From the NCBI RefSeq assembly GCF_900106045.1, contig NZ_LT629802.1:1178001-1242000 (forward strand): DNA of 64,000 nt. Direction: 5' to 3'. Below the pieces are notes generated by a model. It did no database searches and was not told the DNA's origin. It was given only the letters and a program-made list of their open reading frames with translations. This DNA is from Pseudomonas mucidolens (GTDB lineage: Bacteria; Pseudomonadota; Gammaproteobacteria; Pseudomonadales; Pseudomonadaceae). Shown piece after piece: positions 53,818-63,082 of this stretch. The position numbers and the translations under genes were made by a program. Every line of letters begins with the position of its first letter. The first letter of the stretch is position 1.

Positions 53818-54839
53818 GACTGTACCTCGCTATTGGCGATGGCGGGCGGGGCTTGTGACACCGGGGGCTTGCGCCAGCGGGGCCACGGACTGAGCAGCAG
53901 GCCGTACAAACCTTTTTTGCCGAACAGCACCACCACCAGCAGCAACGGGCTGAAGATCAGCAGCCAGTGCTCGGTCCAGAGGCTCAACACCTGCTCCAGT
54001 CCCAGGTATACCGCCGCGCCGAGTATTGGCCCGAGCAGGGTGCCAACGCCGCCGAGAATGACCATCGCCATCAACTCGCCGGACTTGTGCCAGGCGCCCA
54101 TGTCCGGGCTGACGAACATTGCGTAATTGGCCCACAAGATCCCGGCCAGACCGCCGCCGACCCCGGCGATGACGAAGGCGCTCAGCCGGTAGCGCAACGG
54201 GTGCAAACCCAGGCTGATGCTGCGCCGTTCGCTTTGCTTCAGTCCTCGCAGGACATAGCCGAAGCGCGAGTTGACCAGCCGTCGGCAGAACAGCAGCCAC
54301 GCCACCAGTAGCCCTAGGCACAGGTAGTAAAACTGCACCGGATTTTCCAGATCAAGGCCCGGCAGCGTATTGCGTTCATTGAGCAGGATGCCGTCGTCAC
54401 CGCCATACAGCGACAGTGAACTGAGGAGGAAATACAGCATCTGGCCGAACGCCAACGTAATCATGATGAACTGCACACCGCTGGTACGCAGTGACAAATA
54501 GCCGACCACCACTGCAAACAGCGCGCAAACCAGCAGCGACAGCGGCCAGACGATCAGCGCGCTGTTAGAGCCGTCCCAGCCCCACAACGGCATGGCCTGG
54601 GAGGTGTGGAAACCGATGACGCCAACCACATAGCCGCCCAGGCCAAAGAACGCCGCATGACCGAAGCTGATCATCGCGCCATAGCCGATCAGCAGGTCCA
54701 GGCTAGCGGCGGCCATGCCGTAGATCGCCAGGCGCGTGAACAGGCTGACCAGAAAGGGTTCATGCAAAAACGACGCAAGCAGCGGCAGGAGGGCGAACGT
54801 CGCCAGGCAGAGCAGATCGATAAGGACTCGACGGGACAT
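53814..54839 (-). CDS. Branched-chain-type ABC permease (LivM)
   Basis: A 341-residue permease with about nine helices; GHAAFFGLGGYVVGVIG near residue 70 and RLVNSRFGYVLRGLKQSE near 200 are LivM signatures. ATG 54839 (MSRRVL) follows GGAGAA. Inner membrane partner of the permease at 54850. Confidence 0.91.
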   Translation of the reverse strand: MSRRVLIDLLCLATFALLPLLASFLHEPFLVSLFTRLAIYGMAAASLDLLIGYGAMISFGHAAFFGLGGYVVGVIGFHTSQAMPLWGWDGSNSALIVWPLSLLVCALFAVVVGYLSLRTSGVQFIMITLAFGQMLYFLLSSLSLYGGDDGILLNERNTLPGLDLENPVQFYYLCLGLLVAWLLFCRRLVNSRFGYVLRGLKQSERRSISLGLHPLRYRLSAFVIAGVGGGLAGILWANYAMFVSPDMGAWHKSGELMAMVILGGVGTLLGPILGAAVYLGLEQVLSLWTEHWLLIFSPLLLVVVLFGKKGLYGLLLSPWPRWRKPPVSQAPPAIANSEVQS

Positions 54840-54849
54840 GGTGTTCTCC

Positions 54850-55761
54850 TCAGGCGCGGGCGGGTAACAGGCCGCGTGGACGGACCAGCAGGACGACCGC
54901 CATGACGATGTAGGCACTGGCGGAAATCAATCCGCCACTCAAGGTTCCGCTGACTTCGGCGGGTAACAGTTGGTCAAGCAATTGCGGGATATAGGCGCGC
55001 CCAAGCCCGTCGACCATGCCGATCAGCAGGGCACCGGCGAGCGCGCCGCGCACCGAGCCGACACCGCCGACAACGATGACGACGAACGTGGTGATCAAGA
55101 CCTTTTCGCCCATGCCGATTTCCACCGACAGCAGCGGGGCCGCCATGAAACCGGCGAGTCCGCAGAGCACACAGCCGAAGACGAAAACCAGGGTGTAGAG
55201 ACGTGCGATGTTCACGCCCAGCGCGCCGACCATCTCGTGGTCGTCGGCCCCGGCACGGATCAGCATCCCCAGGCGGGTATGGTTGATCAGCAGCCACATG
55301 GCAATCGCCACCAGTGCCCCGGCGGCGATGAACAATAGGCGGCTGACCGGGTACATCAACCCTGGCAGGACTTCAACGAAGCTGCCGTACCACTCGGGGG
55401 TAGGCATGGCAGGCGGGCTGCGACCGAACAACACGGTGATCAACTCGTTGGTAAAAAACACCACGGCCAGGGTTGCCAGTACCTGATCGAGGTGATCGCG
55501 ACTGTAGAGCCGGCGCATGATGCTGGTTTCAATCAGCAGCCCGTACAGGGCGGAGCCGACTATCGCCGCCAGCCCGGCGAGCCAGAACGAGCCGCTGAGC
55601 GACGCGGTGTAGGCGGCGCAGAACGCCCCGACCATGTAAAAGGCACCATGGGCCAGGTTGATGACACCCATGATGCCGAAGATCAGCGTCAGGCCGGAGG
55701 CGAGCAAAAACAGCAAGGCGCTGTATTGCAAGCCGTTAAGAATTTGTTCGAGTAGCAGCAT
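54850..55761 (-). CDS. Branched-chain-type ABC permease (LivH)
   Basis: A 303-residue permease: LLLEQILNGLQYSALLFLLA at the start, IMGVINLAHGAFYM near residue 30, and VGALGVNIARLYT near 200 are typical of LivH. ATG 55761 is chosen because the frame upstream lacks similarity. Lies 64 bases after the binding-protein gene. Confidence 0.91.
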   Translation of the reverse strand: MLLLEQILNGLQYSALLFLLASGLTLIFGIMGVINLAHGAFYMVGAFCAAYTASLSGSFWLAGLAAIVGSALYGLLIETSIMRRLYSRDHLDQVLATLAVVFFTNELITVLFGRSPPAMPTPEWYGSFVEVLPGLMYPVSRLLFIAAGALVAIAMWLLINHTRLGMLIRAGADDHEMVGALGVNIARLYTLVFVFGCVLCGLAGFMAAPLLSVEIGMGEKVLITTFVVIVVGGVGSVRGALAGALLIGMVDGLGRAYIPQLLDQLLPAEVSGTLSGGLISASAYIVMAVVLLVRPRGLLPARA

Positions 55762-55825
55762 GCTGGGGAATCCTACGAAAAGTGCCGGCAGCCGAAGCCG
55801 CCGGGCACGAGACCGAAAGGTCGGA

Positions 55826-56986
55826 TCACAGGGCGCATTTGGCGGCGAAGCTGTCCACTTGCGATTTGGCGATGGTATGCACCGGCACCTGGACCAGCTT
55901 GCCGTTGGCATCGGCTTCTACGCGCAGCAAGTACCAGTCGATGACCGCATGCTGGTTTTTGCCGAAAGCGAAATCGCCACGGATCGAGTCGAACTTGACG
56001 TTGCGCAGCGCGTTACGAAAGGCCTCGGGGTCTTTCATGTTGCCGTCCACACTCTTGAGTGCAGCGCCGATCAGCCGCGCCGTGTCATAGGTCTGGGCGG
56101 CATACACGGTGGGCACGCGGTTGTATTTTTCGCTGAACGCTTTGACGAACGCCTGATTGGCCGGGTTGTTCGATTCAGGATTCCACAAGGTCACGATGTT
56201 CATGCCTTTGGCGACATCACCGGTGGCGGCGAGCATGCGTTCGTCCATGGAGAACACGGGCACTACCATCGGGATGGTTTTGCTCAGGCCCGAGCTGCCG
56301 TATTGCTTGGCGAAGTTGATGCCGGCACCGCCGGGATGGAACTCGAAAATCGCATCCGGCGCCAGAGAGCGCACCCGTGCCAGCTCGACCGAGAAGTCCA
56401 GTTGGTTGAGCTTGGTGTAGATCTCGGTGACCTCACCTTTGTAAGTGCGCTTGAAGCCTTCCAGCGCATCGCGTCCACCCTGATAGTTGGGGGCCAGGAT
56501 GACCATCTTCTTGTAGCCCAGGTCGTTGGCCGCGACACCGGCCATTTCATGGATCGTGTCGTTCTGATACGAGGCGACGAAGTAATTGGGCTTGCACTGC
56601 TTGCCGGCCAGGCTCGAAGGGCCGGTGTTGTTGCTGATGTAGAAGCCGTCCTTGGTCGCCGTGTTGACCACCGCCGCCAGCACATTGGAAAAGATCACCC
56701 CGGTGTACAGCGAAATGCCGTCCAGGCTCATGCGGTCGATGATCTGCTTGGCGCGCGCCGGTTGCAGTCCGTCGTCCTCGACCAGCAGGCTCACCGGCAC
56801 ACCGCCGAGCTTGCCGTCTTCCTGATCGATGGCCAGTTGGAAACCGTCGCGAGAGTCTTCGCCCAGGTAACCGGCGGGGGTCGAGAGGGTGGTGATAAAA
56901 CCGATGCGAACCGGGTCCTGGGCCTGGGCCAGCAGACTGGCCACGCAGCTGGCCGCCAGCAGTGTACCCACGAGTAGTTTTTTCAT
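55826..56986 (-). CDS. ABC transporter substrate-binding protein (aromatic/amino-acid type)
   Basis: A 386-residue Peripla_BP_6 protein: signal peptide MKKLLVGTLLAASCVASLLA with cleavage near AQA, then PVRIGFITTLSTPAGYLG. ATG 56986 gives the signal peptide; the long frame upstream is antisense noise. Relatives bind aromatic acids such as 4-hydroxybenzoate or benzoate. Located directly after antC on the same strand, so anthranilate or a related compound is the likely ligand (inference). Confidence 0.88.
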   Translation of the reverse strand: MKKLLVGTLLAASCVASLLAQAQDPVRIGFITTLSTPAGYLGEDSRDGFQLAIDQEDGKLGGVPVSLLVEDDGLQPARAKQIIDRMSLDGISLYTGVIFSNVLAAVVNTATKDGFYISNNTGPSSLAGKQCKPNYFVASYQNDTIHEMAGVAANDLGYKKMVILAPNYQGGRDALEGFKRTYKGEVTEIYTKLNQLDFSVELARVRSLAPDAIFEFHPGGAGINFAKQYGSSGLSKTIPMVVPVFSMDERMLAATGDVAKGMNIVTLWNPESNNPANQAFVKAFSEKYNRVPTVYAAQTYDTARLIGAALKSVDGNMKDPEAFRNALRNVKFDSIRGDFAFGKNQHAVIDWYLLRVEADANGKLVQVPVHTIAKSQVDSFAAKCAL

Positions 56987-57093
56987 AGTGCCGCCTTTAG
57001 TGAAGTCCGCATCGCGCGTGACGTAATTGTTAGTTGAGGGCAGTAAAAAATGTCCGGGTGCCTGGAAATTTGTTTTGGCTGTGGGTTCCAGTG

Positions 57094-58119
57094 TCAGGTG
57101 TTGCTTTCGGTAAATTTCTCGTAATACAGGCGGGTTTGGTCGAGGGCCTGGACGGCCAGCCATTGTTTGATCGATTCGACCATGGGCGGCGGCCCGCAGA
57201 GGTACATGTCCAGGTCCTGGTCGCGAAACTCGGCAAGCTCGAAATGCTCGGTGATATAACCGCGCTTGCCGCTCCAGTCCGAAGCCGGATCGCTGATGAC
57301 CGGGGTGAAGCGAAAACCGGGAATCCGCTCTGCGTAGGCCGCGATGCGCGTGGTTTCGCAAAGGTCGACGGCGTTGCGCACGCCGTAGTACAGATGCACC
57401 GGATGCCCGCAACCACCACGCTCGGCGATCTCATCGAGCATGCCCAGGAACGCCGAGAGCCCGGTGCCGCCGGCGACAAACACCAATGGCTTGTCGACAT
57501 GGCGCAGGTAAAAGGCGCCAAGGGGCGCTTCGAGCATGATCTCGTCGCCGATCAGGCTGCGCTCGCGGATGTAATTGCTCATCAGCCCGTCGGGCAGCAG
57601 CCGGATCAGAAACTGCAACTGGTTGCTGCTGTTGGGGCGGTTGGCGAATGAGTAAGAGCGCTTGCCTTCTGTGCCCGGCACTTGCAGCCGCGCGTACTGG
57701 CCGGGCAAAAAGTCCAGGTGCTGGCCATCGGCACCGGCGTCCAGGTGCAGGATCGCGGTGTTCGGCGATACCTGCTCGACGGCCCGCACGATGCCCTTGA
57801 GCCGATCCGGCCCGGGCGCATTGCACAGGCTCGACGCGAAGTCGAAGTAGAAGGCCGCATCGGATTCGACGCGGGTCTGGCAGGTCAGCATTTTGCGCTG
57901 GCGCAGGTCGTCGGCCGACAGTGCTTCATCGTCGACATAGTCCTGGCTGTATTGTCCCGACTCGCAGCGGCCCTGACATGTCCCGCACACGCCTTCCCGG
58001 CAGTCGAGCGGGATATTGATGCCGTTGCGCAGCGCCGCATCGAGCAGGATTTCATTGTTCTGTACCGGGAAAAACAAGGTTTTACCATCGGCAAAACTGA
58101 ACGCGACCTTGTGACTCAT
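57094..58119 (-). CDS. antC: Anthranilate dioxygenase reductase AntC
   Basis: A 341-residue reductase with an N-terminal plant-type [2Fe-2S] domain (C40, C45, C48, C80), then an FAD domain (KRSYSFANRPNSS) and a C-terminal NAD-binding domain (VFVAGGTGLSAFLGMLDEIA). This is the domain order of BenC/AntC, the opposite of IacF. It passes electrons from NADH to AntAB. Located 18 bases after antB. Confidence 0.9.
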   Translation of the reverse strand: MSHKVAFSFADGKTLFFPVQNNEILLDAALRNGINIPLDCREGVCGTCQGRCESGQYSQDYVDDEALSADDLRQRKMLTCQTRVESDAAFYFDFASSLCNAPGPDRLKGIVRAVEQVSPNTAILHLDAGADGQHLDFLPGQYARLQVPGTEGKRSYSFANRPNSSNQLQFLIRLLPDGLMSNYIRERSLIGDEIMLEAPLGAFYLRHVDKPLVFVAGGTGLSAFLGMLDEIAERGGCGHPVHLYYGVRNAVDLCETTRIAAYAERIPGFRFTPVISDPASDWSGKRGYITEHFELAEFRDQDLDMYLCGPPPMVESIKQWLAVQALDQTRLYYEKFTESNT

Positions 58120-58137
58120 GATCCAGATTTCCGCCAG

Positions 58138-58635
58138 TCAGAGGTGATAAAAATCGAGCACCGAATTGATGGTGTCGTTGAGTAGCACCACATGCTTGCG
58201 GCTGATCTTCCAGCTCTCGCCATCGGGCCGCAGGCGGTAGGTGGCGCGGCCGAAGAACTGCTCGGCGGTTTGCAGGCGGTAGTAGAGGGTGTGCCAGTTA
58301 ACCCGTACCTCCAGCTCGTCGTTGTCCAACGGAGCAATGCGCACATTGCTGATCAGGTGCAGGGTGCGCGGCATCGGAATGGTCGACGCGGCCTTGCCGG
58401 TGCGAATGCGGAACACCCGGTCCTCGAGGCCGCCACGGTTGGGGTAGTAGATCAGCGACATGCCTTTTTTCGGGTCGGTGGTATAAACATGCTCCGAGTC
58501 CCATTGCGGCAGGTGGAACTCGCTGTCGTCGCTGAACATCGACAGGTACGTATCCCAGTCCTGAGCGTCGCAGGCTTCAGCGTTGCGGTAGAAGAATTGC
58601 TCGATGCGGTATTGCAGTTGCGAATTCATGTTCAC
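58138..58635 (-). CDS. antB: Anthranilate dioxygenase small subunit AntB
   Basis: A 165-residue ring-hydroxylating beta subunit (RIEQFFYRNAEACDAQDWDT near the N-terminus, then the cystatin-like core ending VLLNDTINSVLDFYHL). Start overlaps the antA stop by four bases (ATGA). Forms the alpha3beta3 oxygenase with AntA. Confidence 0.9.
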   Translation of the reverse strand: MNMNSQLQYRIEQFFYRNAEACDAQDWDTYLSMFSDDSEFHLPQWDSEHVYTTDPKKGMSLIYYPNRGGLEDRVFRIRTGKAASTIPMPRTLHLISNVRIAPLDNDELEVRVNWHTLYYRLQTAEQFFGRATYRLRPDGESWKISRKHVVLLNDTINSVLDFYHL

Positions 58636-60035
58636 ACCTCACGCAGTTTCAACGGTTGCTCTTCGGCGGCCTTGCGCGCCAGACCTTCGAGCATGAAGCG
58701 CTGCCAGTTGCCATGTTGATTGACGTAGAGGCCTTCATGGGTGAACTCGGTGCCGGTCAGTGCCGGTGAGATGCCGATGGTTTCGCTGTTGGGCGTCGCA
58801 CCCTCGACCCATTTGCCCACGCCCCGGGAAATGTCGCTCCAGCGCTCAAGCCGTGCCTGGAAACCGCGCTGGGCTTCGCGAAACTCAACCAGGTCATCGG
58901 GGGTGCCCATGCCGGACACGTTGAAGAAGTCTTCGAACTGACGAATGCGGTTTTCCCGGTCGGCATCCGACTCGCCGACCACGCCCAGACAGAAGCTGTT
59001 GATCTCGGTCTTGTTCCACGCCAGTGGACGGATGATGCGCAGCTGCGAGCTGATCTGGTCGAGGAAGAACATGCTCGGGTAGATGTTCAGGTTGCGCAGC
59101 CGGTGCATCATCCACTCGGCCTTGCCCTGGCCGTATTCTTCGAGCAGACGCGGCATGATCGTGCCGTAACCGGGGCGCACCGCCGGGTTGGGCATATCGC
59201 TGAACAGCAGGCTGTGGCCGTTGTGGAAGGCAAACCAGCCGTCGTCGGTTTCCTTGTCGCCAGCGCCGAGCTTGCTGTAGTCCAGGGTGTCGGCACCGGT
59301 CAGGCCTTTCTCGCTGTTGATCTGCTGGCGATGCTGGACGGTGGCCACGTAGTTGTAGTGCACGGTGCTGACGTGATAACCGTCCAGACCGTTTTCGTTC
59401 TGCAGTTTCCAGTTGCCGTCGTAGGTGTAGGTGGACTTGCCCGGCAGCACTTCCAGTTCACCGGTGGGCGACTGGGCGACCATCATGTCGAAGAACACCT
59501 TGGCGTCGCCGAGAAAGTCTTGCAGCGAGTCAGTGCCCTCGACATCGAGGCTGACAAACACAAACCCTTTGTAGCTTTCGATGCGGGCTTTTTTCAGGCC
59601 ACGGGTGGCTTTGTCGAAACCCTCCGGATATTCACCGGGTGCCTTGACCTTGACCAGGCGGCCATCACTTTTATAGCACCATGCGTGGAACGGGCAGGTG
59701 AAGGTCGACTGGTTGCCCTTGCCGACGCGGGTCAGGGTCGTGCCCCGGTGCTGGCAAGCGTTGATCAGTGCATTGAGCTGGCCGTCGCCATCGCGGGTGA
59801 TGATCATCGGCTGGCGCCCGGCGCGCATCGTCATGAAGTCATGCTGGTTGGCGATTTCGCTTTCGTGGCAGGCGTAGATCCAGTTCTTCTCGAAGATCAA
59901 CTCCATTTCCAGATCAAATAAATCCGGCTCGGTAAACATATCCCGGGCAATTCGGAAGATGCCTTCCGCTGGCCGGAAGTCCAGGCAGCCTTCAATAAAA
60001 CTTTTCCATTGTTCGACGCTTTTGGCACTGCTCAT
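58632..60035 (-). CDS. antA: Anthranilate dioxygenase large subunit AntA
   Basis: A 467-residue Rieske oxygenase alpha subunit, very close in length and sequence to known AntA. Rieske ligands C94, H96, C114, H117; iron site in GLDGYHVSTVH with D218, H221 and H226. It converts anthranilate to catechol, CO2 and ammonia. Benzoate dioxygenase BenA is the main alternative, but the long stretches QNENGLDGYHVSTVHYNY and SGMGTPDDLVEF favour AntA. First gene of antABC. Confidence 0.88.
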   Translation of the reverse strand: MSSAKSVEQWKSFIEGCLDFRPAEGIFRIARDMFTEPDLFDLEMELIFEKNWIYACHESEIANQHDFMTMRAGRQPMIITRDGDGQLNALINACQHRGTTLTRVGKGNQSTFTCPFHAWCYKSDGRLVKVKAPGEYPEGFDKATRGLKKARIESYKGFVFVSLDVEGTDSLQDFLGDAKVFFDMMVAQSPTGELEVLPGKSTYTYDGNWKLQNENGLDGYHVSTVHYNYVATVQHRQQINSEKGLTGADTLDYSKLGAGDKETDDGWFAFHNGHSLLFSDMPNPAVRPGYGTIMPRLLEEYGQGKAEWMMHRLRNLNIYPSMFFLDQISSQLRIIRPLAWNKTEINSFCLGVVGESDADRENRIRQFEDFFNVSGMGTPDDLVEFREAQRGFQARLERWSDISRGVGKWVEGATPNSETIGISPALTGTEFTHEGLYVNQHGNWQRFMLEGLARKAAEEQPLKLREV

Positions 60036-60067
60036 TAATCGATACCTCGTTGCATCGGGATAATTCG

Positions 60068-60111
60068 TGCATTCAATAAGTTGTTCGTGCCTGCATTAAA
60101 TAAGTTGCCCG
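60068..60111. promoter_or_regulatory. Direct repeats upstream of antA, candidate AraC/XylS-type operator
   Basis: Two 20-bp copies begin TGCATT and share AATAAGTTG; they lie at 60068-60087 and 60092-60111, a 24-base period, 33-76 bases upstream of the antA ATG. They differ at three positions. AraC/XylS regulators such as AntR and BenR bind direct repeats containing TGCA, and AraC genes lie nearby. The rest of the 412-base antA-porin spacer (60036-60447) shows no gene; CATTAAATAAG recurs near 60426. Confidence 0.45.
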
Positions 60112-60447
60112 CGGCGGGGTCTATCCGCTTTGTCGGCAAACACAGTCCATAAAATTGGCCAGCGAGCCTTGACCCACAAACAGCTGGCCAGGAGCGGCGT
60201 GGCGAACGAGGCGGAATTGATATTTCGAAGTAAACGGATATGAGTCTCGAATTAACAGGATAGAGACTCTGGCGCCAATGCTGCCTAATCACTCTCGATG
60301 CGTGCTGGCTGTCTCACCGGACCGACATCAACCCTAACGACTCATGCTGAATATTTTAATAAAGAAACAACTGCCAACTATTGGAGTGATCACTTTGGTC
60401 GCGCCGCTACTTGATGTGTTCGCACATTAAATAAGAGGGGATAAGTT

Positions 60448-61704
60448 ATGTTTCAAGCGAGTTGGTTTACCCGTTGCGTGCAGACGGCCAGCCTGGCCGG
60501 AATGATTACACCGATGATGGCCCAGGCGGACTTCATTGAAGACAGCCACCTGGGGCTGGGCTTGCGAAACTTTTATATCGATCGCGACTTCAAGGGCGAA
60601 AACCCGAAGAACTCCCGAGTCGGCAGCTGGACCCAGGGCTTCGACCTGCGCTTCATCTCGGGCTACACCGAGGGGCCGCTGCAGTTTGGCCTGGATGCTT
60701 CGATGCAATACGCCTACCGGCTCGACGGTGGTGGTGGCAGGGGGCCTGACAGCATCATTCCTTATAGCGTCAGCAAGCAAGAACAGGCGACCGATTACGG
60801 CCGCGGCGGCTACACGGCGAAGGTGCGTTATTCCAAGACCGAGTTGAAATACGGTGAGCATCGGCCAACGCTGCCGGTGGCCTACACCGACGATTCGCGG
60901 CAACTGGTCACCACGTATCACGGCACCCTGATCGAGTCCAAGGAGGTGGACAAGCTGACACTGACGGGCGGGCGCTTCACCGAAATCAGCGGCCGCGAAT
61001 CCGCTAACAGCGAAAAAATGTACTTGTTCAACGGACCTGACGTGCAGCGCCGCAGCGACGGTTTGAACTTTGGCGGCGCCAGCTACGCGTTCACTCCGGC
61101 GCTAACCGGGACCTATTTCTACGGGCAGTTGGAAGACATCTACCGTCAGCATTACCTGGGCGCTACCTACCTGGCCGACCTGGGCGGCGGTTACGGTCTG
61201 AAAACCGACTTGCGCTATTTCAACAACAAGGAAGATGGCGACGCCTTGTATGGTCGCATCGATAACCGCTCCTACGGCGCCATGACCACCCTGCGCAAAG
61301 GTGCCCACTCCTTCGGCCTGGGTTATCAGCGGATGCTCGGTGATAGCACGTTCCCGACGCTCAACGGTTACGCGCCGCAGCCTTACCTGGTGAACTGGTC
61401 CGCCATCGCCTTCGTCAAACCTAACGAAAAATCCTGGCAGGCGCGTTATGACTTCAATTTCGCCGGTGTGGGTGTGCCTGGCTTGAAGCTGATGACGCGT
61501 TACATGCGCGGCACCGACATCGATCGCGGCGCTCTCAGCGACAACAGCGAATCGGAGCGCAATATCTACCTGTCCTACGTGGTCCAGGACGGCCCGCTGA
61601 AGGACCTCGGCGTCGAACTGCGCAACATCAACGTCAAGTTCCGCCATGGTAATGACTTCGACGAAAACCGCCTGATCACCACCTATACCTGGAAATTCTG
61701 GTAA
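60448..61704 (+). CDS. OprD-family porin (paralogue of the porin at 46734)
   Basis: A 418-residue porin: signal peptide ending near AQA, first strand DFIEDSHLGLGLRNFYIDRD, final WKFW. It is divergent from antA, so probably controlled with it. It is much more similar to the porin at 46734 than to the one at 16143, sharing for example GGGGRGPD, EKMYLFNGP and YMRGT in the same order. Likely outer-membrane entry for anthranilate or related carboxylates. Confidence 0.9.
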   Translation: MFQASWFTRCVQTASLAGMITPMMAQADFIEDSHLGLGLRNFYIDRDFKGENPKNSRVGSWTQGFDLRFISGYTEGPLQFGLDASMQYAYRLDGGGGRGPDSIIPYSVSKQEQATDYGRGGYTAKVRYSKTELKYGEHRPTLPVAYTDDSRQLVTTYHGTLIESKEVDKLTLTGGRFTEISGRESANSEKMYLFNGPDVQRRSDGLNFGGASYAFTPALTGTYFYGQLEDIYRQHYLGATYLADLGGGYGLKTDLRYFNNKEDGDALYGRIDNRSYGAMTTLRKGAHSFGLGYQRMLGDSTFPTLNGYAPQPYLVNWSAIAFVKPNEKSWQARYDFNFAGVGVPGLKLMTRYMRGTDIDRGALSDNSESERNIYLSYVVQDGPLKDLGVELRNINVKFRHGNDFDENRLITTYTWKFW

Positions 61705-61766
61705 GCGATCAGCACGACCCGAGCAAGATTTCCGTCTCCAGCTCTTCAACAATTCCTGGGGGTAAC

Positions 61767-61790
61767 ACCTGCCTGCTCATCTGGGCAGGT
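61767..61790 (+). terminator. Possible terminator hairpin after the porin
   Basis: ACCTGCC and GGCAGGT (7-bp arms) around a 10-base loop, with an outer partial stem (GGGGGTA/TACCC). There is no T-run after it, so termination is only likely. The remaining spacer to 62065 shows no gene. Confidence 0.35.
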
Positions 61791-62065
61791 AATACCCAAT
61801 CACGCCCGCCATTCAATGCGTGTCTATCGTGCGGCCTCTTGGCGTCTGCTCTTTTTTGCAGCGCCCTACCTTTGTTTACGGCGTGAGAAGGGCGCTCAGT
61901 GCATGGACGGCTCTAACGTAGCGCTGTCCCTATCCGATTATTCGGTGAATGTTATCCGCATATTTCGCCCAGCCCCCGGAGGGAGGGAGGCGGCATGAAG
62001 ATTGCTCTTTCAAATAGAGGCGTGCCGTTAGAGCGCGTTCATAAAACAGCCGTGGGTGCCCCGTG

Positions 62066-63079
62066 ATGAGTACAAGTCCTGATGTACATGTTCGTGACAT
62101 TCGTATCGAACGTTACGACCTCAATGGTGCGCGGCAGTGGATGGCCGGGATCTGCGGGCCGCATCTGCTCAAGACCAGCCACCCCAACCGCATTCAGTTC
62201 CATCACAGCGGCAACGTGCTCAAATCGATGTCCACCACACTGGGAATGATCGAGTACGGCACCGACGTCACGGTCGGCATCGAAGACGCCGAACACCTGA
62301 ACAGCTACAGCCTCAGCTTGCCCCTCGTTGGCGAACAGCATTTGACCAAGAACGGTTGTCAGGCGACGTCCGATCGCGACTGCGCAATCATTGTCTCGCC
62401 GCACGAAAACCAGGAGCTGTCGATCAACGGTGATTGCCGCAAGGTCCAGGTCGTCATCACCCGCGCGGCCATGCGCAAGTCCCTTGAAGACATGCTGCAG
62501 CGGCCATTGGAAACCCCCTTGCGTTTCGAGCCGATGATGGACGCGGTCAACGGTTCCTCCGCGTCCTGGTGGCGTATGGCGCGCTACTTTATCGGCGAAC
62601 TGGAGCGCAGCCGCGAGCTGTATGACCAGACGTTTTTCACACGCGACATCGAGAGTTCGCTGATCAAGGGGTTGATCCTTGCCCAGCCGAACAACTACTC
62701 CGATGAGTTGCGCGATGTGCTCGGCGTCAAGCTGCCGCATTACCTGATTCGAGCCAAACAGTACATCCACGAAAATGCCCGCGAAGCGCTCCATCTGGAA
62801 GACATCGAGGCGATTTCCGGAGTGTCGCGCTTCAAGCTGTTCGAAGGTTTCAAAAAGTACTTTGGCATGTCGCCGATGGCGTATCTGAAGAAGCACCGGC
62901 TGGGTGCCGTGCGCCAGGAAATCCTCGAGGATAATTCAGCGCGCAATATCTCGGTGATCGCCATGGGGTGGGGGTTTACCCACCTGGGACGGTTCTCCAG
63001 CGAGTATCGCAAGCTGTTCGATGAAACACCGAGCACCACCCTGCAACGTAACGAAGCTCGCCGCAACCGGTCGCTTTGA
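62066..63079 (+). CDS. AraC-family regulator (AntR-like)
   Basis: A 337-residue protein with an AraC_binding_2 domain (about 40-210; NSYSLSLPLVGEQHL, ISPHEN-like segment) and a C-terminal double HTH (LHLEDIEAISGVSRFKLFEG near 250). ATG 62066 and GTG 62063 are both possible. AntR, the activator of antABC in Pseudomonas, belongs to this group, and this gene is the first regulator on the antA side of the porin. Its assignment to ant is by position. Confidence 0.85.
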   Translation: MSTSPDVHVRDIRIERYDLNGARQWMAGICGPHLLKTSHPNRIQFHHSGNVLKSMSTTLGMIEYGTDVTVGIEDAEHLNSYSLSLPLVGEQHLTKNGCQATSDRDCAIIVSPHENQELSINGDCRKVQVVITRAAMRKSLEDMLQRPLETPLRFEPMMDAVNGSSASWWRMARYFIGELERSRELYDQTFFTRDIESSLIKGLILAQPNNYSDELRDVLGVKLPHYLIRAKQYIHENAREALHLEDIEAISGVSRFKLFEGFKKYFGMSPMAYLKKHRLGAVRQEILEDNSARNISVIAMGWGFTHLGRFSSEYRKLFDETPSTTLQRNEARRNRSL

Positions 63080-63082
63080 GCC

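Noticed and set aside
60068..60111. Start of a CRISPR array
   Set aside because: Only two repeats with a 4-base gap; no spacers and no cas genes.
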